Shown here piece by piece: positions 1 through 7,700 of a stretch of 12,663 bases of DNA. The stretch comes from Leptofilum sp050292445 (GTDB lineage: Bacteria > Chloroflexota > Anaerolineae > Promineifilales > Promineifilaceae). The notes under the pieces were generated by a model. It was not told the origin of the DNA. It worked only from the letters and a program-made list of their open reading frames with translations, and searched no databases. Position 1 is the first letter of the stretch. Every line of letters starts with the position of its first letter. The translations under genes and the position numbers were made by a program. Location of the stretch: assembly GCA_050292445.1 (NCBI GenBank), contig JBNKLQ010000186.1, forward strand, positions 1 to 12,663, written 5' to 3'.

Positions 1-1030
1 CCATTACGGAAGCGGGCACCAACCCTACCTGAAGGCCGCCCAATAACAAGCCAACACCAAGCAAGAGCAGCAACACCCCTCGCCACCACTTTCTGGGCCA
101 AAACAGCACCACAACGGCCGTTCCCACCCCTAAACTCAACCACGCCCCTCGGCTCCAAGAGGCAACAACACCCAAAAGGGAAACGGCCGTTACCAGACCC
201 ACACCGATGGCAAGCAGCCAAATTGGAGACTGGAGATTGGAGATTGGAGATTTAAGAATAATCTCTAATCTCCAATCTCTAATCTCCACCCAGACGGCAG
301 GCAGATAGCTAAGAAAAATGCCCAGGGCCAGAACGGCCGTTAAGTTCAAAAAACCACCAAACGGATTCGGCTGGTTAAACGTGCCGTATGCTCGATAAAA
401 GCGCCCCAGCACCAGAAAATGCTCTGGGCCATCAGGTTTGAAAGCAAACTGGTAAATGCCCAAAATCGCCTGGCTTAAGCCCGCCACAAATAAGGCCGCT
501 AACAACCACACAATAGCTGAACCAAGCTGGCTACGCCGTTCTTGCCAAATGGACGCCCGGTCCACCACCATCAGCATGATGGCCAACATCTCTACCCACT
601 TGAGCAACTCTTTAAAGCCAAAGCTGTAAGACGGGGCACTGACGACCGAAACGGCCGCAATTCCCGTAAACAACGCCAGCGGCACCGCCAAATAAGTGCG
701 TGGCACAAACACGCGCCGCTGCCGCAGCCCGTGCGCCAGCCAGCCCAGCAAGCTTAGGAGTAAATAGAATTGACCGCTGTCCAGCAAACCAACTTCTGTT
801 GCCCCCAGCGGCCCCGTTAACAAAGCCGCAAACAAGCCAAACAGCGGCTCGATGAGGGTGAGGATGAGGACGGCCGTTCGCAGCAGCAATCCCCCTGCTT
901 CGGCCGGAGAAAGCTGCGTCAGCAGCCCACCCACCAGCACAGCCAGCAAAACAAACCAGATGGGTTGCCACTGCCTGCCGCTCGTCAGCCTGTTAAAAAT
1001 GGTGGGGGAATACGGCCGTATTCGCTGCAA
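1..1030 (-). CDS. O-antigen polymerase/ligase-like membrane protein (Wzy/WaaL family), 3' end cut by window edge
   Basis: An open frame runs from 1030 to the left edge without a stop, giving 343 visible residues. It is very hydrophobic with many predicted membrane helices, for example around residues 26-37, 265-290 and 300-340. Two stretches match the O-antigen ligase/polymerase (Wzy_C) superfamily: RAYGTFNQPNPFGG (about 213-226) and SWSRGAW (about 291-297). Family members join or polymerise lipid-linked glycans at the periplasmic face of the inner membrane, and the adjacent UDP-xylose synthase gene fits that role. I chose a TTG start at 1030-1028 because GAGG lies 5 bases upstream and an in-frame TAA lies at 1060-1058. 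A 7-base-period repeat element is read in frame at about residues 249-270, in what should be a loop between helices. ACGGCCGT occurs five times here, four of them as Thr-Ala-Val. Polymerase versus ligase cannot be decided because the C-terminus is missing. Confidence 0.8.
   Translation of the reverse strand, partial: MQRIRPYSPTIFNRLTSGRQWQPIWFVLLAVLVGGLLTQLSPAEAGGLLLRTAVLILTLIEPLFGLFAALLTGPLGATEVGLLDSGQFYLLLSLLGWLAHGLRQRRVFVPRTYLAVPLALFTGIAAVSVVSAPSYSFGFKELLKWVEMLAIMLMVVDRASIWQERRSQLGSAIVWLLAALFVAGLSQAILGIYQFAFKPDGPEHFLVLGRFYRAYGTFNQPNPFGGFLNLTAVLALGIFLSYLPAVWVEIRDWRLEIILKSPISNLQSPIWLLAIGVGLVTAVSLLGVVASWSRGAWLSLGVGTAVVVLFWPRKWWRGVLLLLLGVGLLLGGLQVGLVPASVM
223..287. repeat. 7-base-period TCTCCAA/TTGGAGA hairpin repeat, copy 1, inside a coding frame
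   Basis: The left arm (223-250) carries four units of TTGGAGA/CTGGAGA. The right arm (261-287) carries four units of TCTCTAA/TCTCCAA. Together they could fold into an imperfect hairpin of about 26 bp around an 11-base AT-rich loop. On the minus strand it is read through without a stop as part of the polysaccharide gene, encoding a segment around IRDWRLEI and SPISNLQSP. The 16-mer AATCTCCAATCTCTAA at 267-282 is repeated exactly at 3575-3590 in the second copy. Confidence 0.85.
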
Positions 1031-1045
1031 AATTACCTCATCAAC

Positions 1046-1137
1046 GACCTGACAGGTTTACGAACAATCCAGACTGTAAAGAAACTTTGTGATACAAAGC
1101 AATCTTACCGGAAAGTGCTTAAGAAACCTGTCAGGTC
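1046..1137. repeat. 92-bp segment bounded by 14-bp perfect inverted repeats
   Basis: GACCTGACAGGTTT (1046-1059) and its exact reverse complement AAACCTGTCAGGTC (1124-1137) face each other across 64 bases. Each end is itself almost palindromic (ACCTG-N-CAGGT). A small hairpin CTTTGT-GAT-ACAAAG lies inside at 1085-1099. The segment fills most of the gap between the UDP-xylose synthase gene and the polymerase gene. It could be a tiny MITE-like element, a paired regulator site or an RNA structure. I see no clear target-site duplication. Confidence 0.6.
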
Positions 1138-1144
1138 TGGCATC

Positions 1145-2086
1145 TTAAACCTTATCGCGGAAGAAATCCAACGTCTTTGCCAACCCATCGGCCAGCGTTA
1201 CTTTGGGTTCCCAATCCAACACCTGCTTGGCTTTGGTAATATCCGGGCGGCGCTGCTTGGGGTCATCCGTAAAACGATCATCCTTTGGCTGGACAAACAC
1301 AACTTCAGACTCGCTACGGGCAATCTCTACCACAGCGTGGGCAAACTCCAGAATCGTCATCTCATTGGGGTTACCAATGTTCACTGGCAGCTTCTCATCT
1401 GACAACAGCAGGCGGTAAATGCCCTCAACCAAATCGCTATAATATTGGAAGGCTCGCGTCTGGCTGCCGTCACCGTATACGGTAATTGGCTCATTGGTCA
1501 ATGCCTGATGAATAAAGTTAGGCACTACACGGCCGTCATTCAGCCGCATCCGGGGACCATACGTATTAAAAATACGCACAATGCGCGTTTCCAGACCATG
1601 ATACCGTTGGTAGGCCAGCGTCATAGCTTCAGCAAACCGCTTGGCTTCATCATAAACGCCACGCGGGCCAATGGGGTTCACATTGCCCCAATACGTTTCT
1701 GGCTGCGGATTAACTTGCGGGTCGCCGTACACCTCCGAAGTAGAAGCCAGCAGGTAACGAGCACCTTTGGCCTTGGCCAACCCCAGCGTGTTGTGTGTTC
1801 CCAAAGAGCCCACTTTGAGCGTAGGAATGGGATGCTCTAAATAATCATTGGGACTGGCAGGAGAAGCAAAATGTAGAACTGCATCAATTTCACCAGCAAC
1901 ATAAATGTAGTTACTAACATCGTGCTTAATAAAGTGAAATCGCTCGTGCTCCATCAAGTGGGCGATATTGTCCATGTTGCCGGTGATTAGGTTGTCCATT
2001 CCCACAACAGAATGGCCTTCGGCTACAAAACGGTCAGAAAGATGAGAACCAAGAAAGCCAGCTGCTCCGGTAATTAATACGCGCAT
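1145..2086 (-). CDS. UDP-glucuronate decarboxylase (UDP-xylose synthase), extended SDR family
   Basis: This 313-residue protein is a cytosolic NAD-dependent extended short-chain dehydrogenase/reductase. The Rossmann motif GAAGFLG is at residues 7-13. The catalytic set is Thr116/Ser117, Glu118, Tyr145 and Lys149, seen in STSEVYG and YDEAKR. Further signatures of the UXS branch are HFASPASP, PRMRLNDGR, VYGDGSQTRAFQY and QRRPDI. The family oxidises and decarboxylates UDP-glucuronate to UDP-xylose for surface glycans (EC 4.1.1.35), which fits the polymerase gene downstream on the same strand. ATG at 2086 is chosen because AAGGAGA lies just upstream; the open frame continues 10 codons further but without a ribosome site. 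Length is normal for bacterial UXS. A dTDP-glucose 4,6-dehydratase or other epimerase is less likely, given the SPASP and RRPDI signatures. Confidence 0.9.
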   Translation of the reverse strand: MRVLITGAAGFLGSHLSDRFVAEGHSVVGMDNLITGNMDNIAHLMEHERFHFIKHDVSNYIYVAGEIDAVLHFASPASPNDYLEHPIPTLKVGSLGTHNTLGLAKAKGARYLLASTSEVYGDPQVNPQPETYWGNVNPIGPRGVYDEAKRFAEAMTLAYQRYHGLETRIVRIFNTYGPRMRLNDGRVVPNFIHQALTNEPITVYGDGSQTRAFQYYSDLVEGIYRLLLSDEKLPVNIGNPNEMTILEFAHAVVEIARSESEVVFVQPKDDRFTDDPKQRRPDITKAKQVLDWEPKVTLADGLAKTLDFFRDKV

Positions 2087-2458
2087 TGTGTCTCCTTTTG
2101 TGCCGCTCACTGTCACATGAGCTTGGCAATTGGGCTTGCTTGCCAGCCGCTAAGACGTATGGTCAACCATGAGATTAGGGGGTGCTACGGCCGTTCATTA
2201 ACCGGGGCTGCGTCCAAAGACTGGCATTTAAATGTGATGTTGTTCAGGTGGTGGCTATTGTATCTTAGCCAGGATGGTCAGACGAATGATACGGCCGTAC
2301 AAACTACAGTCGCCTTGCATACGATCAAAGTACGCACAAAACCAACTTATTGTGCCTCCCTACACTTACACACCATCTGAACAGCTGTGATTTTTCCCTC
2401 GCAAAACAGTTCTCGTCACGGTATACTCGTTCGCATAATTGCAACCTTGGAGAGGTAT
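2087..2458. other. Divergent intergenic region between UXS gene and fni
   Basis: There is no credible gene in this 372-base stretch. It contains the ribosome site of the UXS gene (2087-2096, minus), a 6-bp stem TGGCAA/TTGCCA (2124-2129 with 2140-2145), two ACGGCCGT octamers (2187-2194 and 2291-2298), and the fni promoter candidate and ribosome site at its right end. I could not find a convincing promoter for the minus-strand UXS gene; TACAAT near 2262 lacks a well-spaced -35 box. Confidence 0.6.
2399..2427 (+). promoter_or_regulatory. Candidate sigma-70-type promoter of fni
   Basis: TATACT at 2422-2427 is a good -10 box about 32 bases before the fni start codon. With a 17-base spacer, the only -35 candidate is TCGCAA (2399-2404), which matches the consensus at just three positions. 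The position is right but the -35 is weak, so this is tentative. Confidence 0.35.
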
Positions 2459-3532
2459 ATGCCTAAAAGCAAAACGGCCGTTGCCGCCGCCAACCAAACC
2501 AACATCCACGAGCGGCGCAAGGCTGATCATATTCGCATCAATTTAGAAGAAGATGTGACCTTCAACAAGCTCACCACTGGCCTGGAAAACCACTTCTTTA
2601 TGCACCAGGCGCTACCCGAAATCGATCTGGTAGCCGTAGATACCCAAACCACCTTTTTCGGCAAGCAGCTTAGCACCCCACTACTCATCTCCTCCATGAC
2701 TGGCGGCACAGCCGAAGCCGGCGAAATCAATCGCATTCTGGCCGAAGCAGCACAAACTGTGGGCATCGCGATGGGCTTAGGGTCGCAACGAGCCGCTATT
2801 GAAGACCAAAGTTTGGCCTACACATACCACGTTCGCCAGGTGGCCCCCGATATTTTACTGTTCGCCAACATCGGTGCGGTGCAGCTCAATTACAGTTATG
2901 GCCTGGCCCATTGTCTGCGCGCTGTAGAAATGTGCGAAGCCGATGCGCTCATCTTGCATTTTAACGCGCTGCAAGAAGCCGTCCAGCCCGAGGGGGACGG
3001 TAATTTTGCCAACCTGCTCAGCAAGGTAGAAAAAGTCTGCCGTGAACTGCCGGTGCCAGTTATTGCCAAAGAAGTTGGCTGGGGCTTTGCCGAAGAAACG
3101 GCCCGGCAGTTGGCCAATGCCGGTGTCGCCGCGATTGATGTGGCTGGCGCAGGCGGCACATCCTGGAGCCAGGTCGAGATGTATCGAGCACCCACAACAC
3201 GCCATGCCCGTGTGGCAGCAGCCTTTATTGATTGGGGTATTCCAACGGCCGTTTCCATTCAATATTGTCGTCGAGCAGCCCCCAATCTACCCCTTATCGC
3301 CAGCGGTGGCATCCGTAACGGCATTGACGTGGCCAAATGTATTGCCCTGGGTGCCAATCTGGTGGGCTTTGCCGGTGACTTCCTCCGCGCCGCCGATCAA
3401 AATGGCGTTGCAGGCGTTATCGAAATGGCCGAAACCATAACCGATGAACTGCGCGTGGCCATGTTCTGCGCAGCAGCAGAAACCATTGACGCTTTAGCCC
3501 AAACACCCTTGCATACTCAATATCTTAAATAA
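2459..3532 (+). CDS. fni: Type 2 isopentenyl-diphosphate delta-isomerase (FMN-dependent)
   Basis: The enzyme interconverts isopentenyl and dimethylallyl diphosphate in the cytosol, using reduced FMN and Mg2+ (EC 5.3.3.2). The 357-residue protein has the family landmarks in order: HERRKADHI (17-25), SSMTGGT (78-84), GLGSQRAA (106-113), ANIGAVQL (136-143), LQEAVQPEGD (161-170, catalytic Gln and Mg-binding Glu), KEVGWGF (194-200), AGAGGTSW (219-226, flavin phosphate loop) and ASGGIRNG (291-298). ATG at 2459 is chosen because GGAG is 6 bases upstream; an in-frame extension back to 2387 has no ribosome site and no family similarity. The next gene downstream uses the DMAPP and IPP this enzyme balances, so the two probably share a transcript. 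It is unrelated in fold to the type 1 (Nudix) isomerase. Confidence 0.95.
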   Translation: MPKSKTAVAAANQTNIHERRKADHIRINLEEDVTFNKLTTGLENHFFMHQALPEIDLVAVDTQTTFFGKQLSTPLLISSMTGGTAEAGEINRILAEAAQTVGIAMGLGSQRAAIEDQSLAYTYHVRQVAPDILLFANIGAVQLNYSYGLAHCLRAVEMCEADALILHFNALQEAVQPEGDGNFANLLSKVEKVCRELPVPVIAKEVGWGFAEETARQLANAGVAAIDVAGAGGTSWSQVEMYRAPTTRHARVAAAFIDWGIPTAVSIQYCRRAAPNLPLIASGGIRNGIDVAKCIALGANLVGFAGDFLRAADQNGVAGVIEMAETITDELRVAMFCAAAETIDALAQTPLHTQYLK

Positions 3533-3535
3533 CAA

Positions 3536-3590
3536 GAGACTTGGAGACTAGAGACCAAAAAATCTCCAGTCTCCAATCTCCAATCTCTAA
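3536..3590. repeat. 7-base-period TCTCCAA hairpin repeat, copy 2, filling the fni-prenyl synthase gap
   Basis: The left arm, 3536-3556 (units like TTGGAGAC and TAGAGAC), pairs imperfectly with the right arm from 3563 (units TCTCCAGT, CTCCAAT) around an A6 loop. It starts 4 bases after the fni stop and ends 3 bases before the next start codon. The 16-mer at 3575-3590 is identical to 267-282 in copy 1. As RNA it would form a hairpin between two genes of one operon, perhaps affecting transcript stability or read-through. Confidence 0.85.
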
Positions 3591-3593
3591 CTT

Positions 3594-4616
3594 ATGAATG
3601 AATTCAAACAACTTTCTCAAGAAATGCGCCAGGCCGTTAACGATGAAATGAAGGCGGTCCTCAAAGCCACAAAGGAACAGCCCGACCATTTTTACGGTAT
3701 GATGCATTACCACATGGGCTGGCGTGATGAACAACTTCAGCCCGCTGACGTTCATGCGGGCAAACAAATTCGGCCAGTCATCTGCCTGCTGGCTTGCCAG
3801 GCAGCAGGTGGCGACTGGCAACATGCGGTCCCCGCAGCGGCAGCGATTGAGCTGCTGCACAACTTCTCGCTTATTCATGACGACATTGAAGACGCTAGCC
3901 CCACGCGGCGTGGTCGAAAAACGTTGTGGACCATTTGGGGCAAAGAACAAGCCATTAACGCTGGAGACGCCATGTTTGCCTTAGCCCATCTTGCCCTAAA
4001 TCGGCTGGTGGATCGTGGCGTGGCGGCAGAAACGGCCGTATACGCGCTACGCCGCTTCGATGAAACTTGTGTACGTCTCACCCAAGGCCAACATGCCGAT
4101 ATGGACTTTGAAACGCAAGACGAAGTCAGTGTCGATGAATATTTGGCGATGATTACGGGGAAAACGGCCGTGCTGCTCTCCTTCTGCACCGAACTGGGTG
4201 CCCTCATTGCTGGCTGCGACACGCAAACCGTGCACAATTACGCCCAGTTTGGCCTCAACCTAGGCCTTGCCTTCCAGGTTATCGACGATATTCTGGGCAT
4301 TTGGGGGGATGAAGCCGTCATTGGAAAATCCGCCTCTACAGACATTCTCACCAAAAAGAAAACCTTGCCCGTACTTTACGGCCTCAGCCAAAATGGAGCG
4401 CTACGTCAGCTGTACGAACAAGAACCCACTGACGAAGCATTTGTTCAGAATGCAATCAATGTACTAAATAATACCGGTGCCCGCGAATACGCTACCCAGC
4501 GCGCCACCTACTATTCTGAAAACGCGCTGCAACATCTGGAAGAAGCGCAACCAAAGGGTTCTGCCTTTGCCGCCCTTAATCAATTATCCGCCATGCTGCT
4601 CCAACGGGATTTTTAG
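3594..4616 (+). CDS. All-trans short-chain prenyl diphosphate synthase (probably geranylgeranyl diphosphate synthase)
   Basis: This 340-residue trans-prenyltransferase condenses IPP with allylic diphosphates. Visible motifs are GKQIRP (56-61, diphosphate-binding Lys57/Arg60), first Asp-rich motif DDIED (96-100), GQHADMDF (165-172), GKT (189-191) and second Asp-rich motif DDILGIWGD (221-229). The first motif has no two-residue insertion and Phe91 sits five residues before it. In known families this pattern goes with C20 (GGPP) products, whereas bacterial farnesyl synthases have the insertion; product length is therefore an inference. Gly replaces the last Asp of the second motif, as I recall for some GGPP synthases. 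The ATG at 3594 has no Shine-Dalgarno sequence, because the repeat occupies the leader. Products would feed carotenoids, quinones or membrane isoprenoids. Confidence 0.9.
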   Translation: MNEFKQLSQEMRQAVNDEMKAVLKATKEQPDHFYGMMHYHMGWRDEQLQPADVHAGKQIRPVICLLACQAAGGDWQHAVPAAAAIELLHNFSLIHDDIEDASPTRRGRKTLWTIWGKEQAINAGDAMFALAHLALNRLVDRGVAAETAVYALRRFDETCVRLTQGQHADMDFETQDEVSVDEYLAMITGKTAVLLSFCTELGALIAGCDTQTVHNYAQFGLNLGLAFQVIDDILGIWGDEAVIGKSASTDILTKKKTLPVLYGLSQNGALRQLYEQEPTDEAFVQNAINVLNNTGAREYATQRATYYSENALQHLEEAQPKGSAFAALNQLSAMLLQRDF

Positions 4617-4649
4617 CAACTAGAACTCACACCCATATCTGTTAAACAA

Positions 4650-4681
4650 AAAACGGCGACCCATTTCTGAGTCGCCGTTTT
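4650..4681. terminator. Bidirectional intrinsic terminator between prenyl synthase gene and rpoC
   Basis: AAAACGGCGAC (4650-4660) and GTCGCCGTTTT (4671-4681) form a perfect 11-bp stem around a 10-base loop. T-runs follow on both strands (GTTTTGATTTTT on plus; GTTTTTTG on minus). It lies between two convergent stop codons (4616 and 4711), so it can end both transcripts. Confidence 0.93.
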
Positions 4682-4710
4682 GATTTTTATCTACGAGACG
4701 AGCGGCTAGC

Positions 4711-7700
4711 TTATGCTTCTTCCTCTGCCTCAGGGGCATCCAGTTGCTCTTTGGTAGCCTCAGCGGCAGCGGCAGCAGCAATCGCTTCCAACACGGCATC
4801 ATCCGTATTGTCGTCAATCAACGCGCCAGACAAATCCATCGATTCTTCCAGTAGCTCTTCATCTTCAACCAAAGATGCTTCCAGCTCTTGCTGCTTCTTG
4901 GTATACACAGCAAAGCCAGTACCGGCAGGAATCAGCTTACCAATAATCACATTTTCCTTCAGACCAACCAAATCGTCTTCACGACCAGCAATTGCAGCAC
5001 TGGCCAACACTTTGATCGTGTGCTGGAAGGAACTTGCAGACAGGAAGCTATCAGTGTTCAAAGCACCCTTGGTGATACCCAGCAAAACAGGCTCTGCCTG
5101 TGCGGGCTGACCACCTTCTTCCATAATCTCTTCGTTATTGGCCTGGAAAAGAGACGTTTCAATCAGCTCACCGGGCAACATCTCAGTATCACCAGAAGAG
5201 GTAACCGTCACCTTACTTAACATTTTGCGAATAATCACTTCAAAGTGCTTGTCATGAATGTTCTGACCTTGCGGACGGTATACTTGCTGCATTTCACGCA
5301 GCAAATATTGCGTCACAGCATCGCGGCCCAAGATTTCCAGAATGCGGTGCGGATTCTTAGACCCTTCGGTCAGCTGCTCACCAGCAGACACTTCCTGACC
5401 ATCTGAAATGAGTAAGCGCATGCCGGCAGGAATTTCGTAATCCCGCTCATCTTTGCTTTCCCAGGTCACCGTTAACGCATCGCCATCCCGAGCAACGCGA
5501 CCACCATGCCGGGCCACAACAACTTCGTCGTCATTTTCGGCTAATACGCCACCAGATTCAATAGTGTCCTTATTACCAACCTTTGCTTCCCAACCGTCGG
5601 CAATTTCGTAAACATCATCAACCAGACGAACATCGGTAACAAAAACATGGCGGACACCGTCAACGACGCGAATCTCAGCCAAACCACCGATTTCCGTAAT
5701 GACGGCTTCACCCTTGGGCCGCTGCCGTGCTTCAAACAACTCTTCAACACGAGGTAAACCCTGAGTAATGTCACCACCCGCCGAAGCGGTACCGCCTGTA
5801 TGGAAGGTTCGCAGCGTCAGCTGGGTACCTGGTTCACCAATGGATTGAGCGGCAACAATACCAACGGCCGTTCCTTGCTCCACCGGCTTGCCACGCGCCA
5901 AATCAATACCATAACATTTAGCACAAATACCGCGACGCATCTCACAGGTCATTGGCGAATGAACATACACTTCGACAGCACCCATTTCATCTACGCGCTC
6001 GGCAATCACATCCGTATAATACTCACCGGTCTGAATGATAATTTCGCCCGTCTCAGGATCGGTCATTGGCGCAGCAGCCACACGGCCCAAAATACGTTCT
6101 GCCAACGTCTGCTTACCAAAGTTATCCACACGGCGAACCCAAATGCCCTTGGTCGTACCACAATCGTCATCCATCACGATCATTTCCTGGGCAATGTCCA
6201 CAAGACGACGGGTCAGATACCCGGCATCGGCCGTACGAAGCGCCGTGTCGGCCAGACCCTTACGGGCACCATGCGTAGAAATGAAGTATTCCAACGTGTC
6301 TAACCCCTGGCGGAAGTTAGACTGAATCGGTACCGGAATAATCTTACCCTGCGGGTCAGCCATCAGGCCACGCATACCAGCTAGCTGGGTAATGGGGCCA
6401 AAGCCACCCTTACCTGCCCCAGAAAGCGCCATTACAGCGATGGGGCTGGCCGGGTCCATAGCATCACGAACGGCTTTCTCCACCTTATCTTTGGCGTCAT
6501 TCCATTGCTCAATGGTGCGCTGATATTGCTCTTCTTCCGTGAGCAAACCACGGCGATATTGGCGATCAATTTCATTGACACGCTGCAAAGCATCATCCAG
6601 AATACCCTGACGCTCCTCAGGAATCGTCAGATCAGCCACCGCAATGGTGGTTCCCGAAATAGTCGCGTATTTAAAGCCAATATTTTTAATAGCATCCACT
6701 AGTTTGATGGTGTCATCATCACCTAACAAGCGATAGACGCGGTTAATGAGCGCATTCACCCCACCTTTGTCTAACACGCGGTTAACAAAGTGGAACTCTT
6801 CTGGCAGCGCCATGTTAAAGAGCACACGCCCTGGTGACGTTTCAATAACGCGCAGACGTGGCTTGCCATCGGCATAGCGCGTGTGATCTTCTTTAAAGTA
6901 GGTTTCAATTTCCAGCTGAATCTTGGCATGAATGTCTACGTAGCCTAGTTCATAAGCAGTCTCTACTTCTTCCATGCTGCCGAATTTGCTACCCTCACCT
7001 AAACGGCCGTCTACAACCAAAGTCAGATAATAAACACCCAAAACCATATCTTTGGATGGACCCACAATGGGCTGTCCATCTGATGGCTTCAGCAAGTTGC
7101 GGGTGGCCATCATCAACCCTTTGGCCTCATCAACCGCTCTTTGCGACAGCGGTACATGCACAGCCATTTGGTCACCATCAAAGTCAGCATTGAAGGCGGC
7201 ACAAACCAGCGGGTGCAATTGAATAGCTTTCCCCTCTACCAACATCGGCATAAAGGCTTGAATACCCAGGCGGTGCAAAGTTGGAGCACGGTTTAGCAGA
7301 ATCGGCCGTCCTTGAATAACCTCTTCTAACACTTCCCACACTTCGGGGGGCTGGCGCTCAATGAAACGACGGGCACCTTTCACGTTGCTGGCGTGTCCAT
7401 ATTCCACCAGTTTGCTGATAACAAACGGCCGGAACAGTTCCAAAGCCATCGTCTTGGGCAAACCACATTGGCCCAGTTTCAACGTTGGGCCAACCACAAT
7501 TACGGAACGGCCAGAGTAGTCCACACGCTTACCCAGCAAGTTGCGGCGGAAGCGCCCCTTCTTACCTTTGAGCATGTCAGAGAGAGATTTCAGCTCACGG
7601 CGGCCACGGCGGCTGAGCGCCTTGCCCCGCTGGCTGTTGTCGATCAGGCTGTCAACCGCTTCCTGGAGCATACGCTTTTCATTGCGCACAATGACGTCAG

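Noticed and set aside
612..971. 119-codon minus-strand open frame rich in Gly, Ala and Cys
   Set aside because: It is a different frame of the same minus strand that carries the convincing Wzy/WaaL-like protein with family motifs; shadow only.
2117..2380. 87-codon plus-strand open frame in the UXS-fni intergenic region
   Set aside because: It has no ribosome site, composition unlike a real protein (mixed Trp, Cys and His without pattern), it overlaps the UXS upstream region, and it contains two dispersed octamers. Most likely chance.
2387..2458. N-terminal extension of fni by 24 codons
   Set aside because: There is no ribosome site before it, it overlaps the candidate promoter, and a good GGAG site precedes ATG 2459.
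4751..5110. Ser/Ala-rich plus-strand open frame opposite the rpoC 3' end
   Set aside because: It is antisense to the acidic, alanine-rich RpoC tail. The low-complexity Ser and Ala runs come from complementing GAA/GCA codons.
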